Of a DNA stretch of 13,202 nt, positions 13,120 to 13,202 are shown in pieces. This DNA is from Dehalococcoidales bacterium (GTDB lineage Bacteria; Chloroflexota; Dehalococcoidia; Dehalococcoidales; Fen-1064). The notes below the pieces were generated by a model. That model worked only from the letters and a program-made list of their open reading frames with translations, made no database searches and was not told the origin of the DNA. Numbering within the stretch: the first letter of the stretch is position 1; every line of letters starts with the position of its first letter. The stretch lies in NCBI GenBank assembly GCA_028713395.1, contig JAQTOJ010000030.1, positions 1 to 13,202 on the forward strand. Reading direction: 5' to 3'. The translations under genes and the position numbers were made by a program.

Positions 13120-13202
13120 ATGCTTAAGAATCGCATAATCAAAACACTCAGAGCCTTCCTGTTAACCCTCGCAATGGTCACTACTATCATCCCTTTAGCT
13201 CT
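13120..13202 (+). CDS. N-terminus of a secreted or surface protein (runs off the window)
   Basis: Only 27 codons are visible, but they form a clear secretion signal: basic start MLKNRIIKTLR, then the hydrophobic stretch AFLLTLAMVTTIIPLA. AAGGAG lies 5 nt before the ATG, the best ribosome-binding site in the window. It is preceded by a strong predicted promoter and a leader of about 200 nt, consistent with a highly or specifically expressed exported protein. Nothing of the mature part can be seen, so no family can be given. A membrane anchor rather than a cleaved signal is also possible. Confidence 0.75.
   Translation, partial: MLKNRIIKTLRAFLLTLAMVTTIIPLA

Noticed and set aside
12930..13127. 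65-codon open frame before the secreted protein
   Set aside because: It has a weak ribosome site, starts inside the loop of an inverted repeat, has no recognisable domain and overlaps the start of a better-supported gene. A short leader peptide cannot be fully excluded.

Overview
The window is about 13.2 kb of a bacterial chromosome, with moderate GC over most of its length and AT-rich sequence over the last 0.5 kb. My best guess at the source is a Chloroflexota bacterium of the Dehalococcoidia type. That rests on the gene set (a PAC2-family protein joined to a HEAT-repeat protein, tldD/tldE, a cysteine-rich insert in AlaRS) and on the style of the intergenic repeats. It is an inference, because no rRNA or other marker is present.

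Layout. On the minus strand, positions 1-4326 hold a housekeeping block: alaS, then ruvX (1-nt overlap with alaS), then the start of tgt (queuosine tRNA modification), whose 3' end lies outside the window. The 0.6 kb between ruvX and tgt has no intact gene. It holds a GIY-YIG endonuclease gene broken by a one-base frameshift, flanked by three copies of a 27-nt palindromic repeat, plus other hairpins and an interspersed repeat. A near-consensus sigma70-type promoter drives alaS. The divergent gap 4327-4543 contains two copies of a hairpin repeat.

On the plus strand come a trehalose-phosphatase-like HAD enzyme (otsB-like), a KimA-like K+/H+ symporter with a C-terminal cytosolic domain, and then tldD-tldE (metalloprotease pair). 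These are followed by a tightly packed trio: a PAC2-family protein, a HEAT-repeat protein and a GNAT acetyltransferase. Predicted promoters for otsB, the symporter and tldD lie so close to the start codons that their mRNAs may be leaderless or nearly so.

After 12696 the sequence changes sharply to an AT-rich, strand-asymmetric stretch with palindromes and a strong predicted promoter. It leads into the first 27 codons of a secreted or surface protein (signal peptide, good Shine-Dalgarno) that runs off the window.

I found no convincing new defence or mobile system. The most unusual item is the broken GIY-YIG gene surrounded by hairpin repeats whose stems differ by compensatory base changes, as expected for a REP-like element kept for its structure. 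Second is the strand-asymmetric leader region before the secreted protein.
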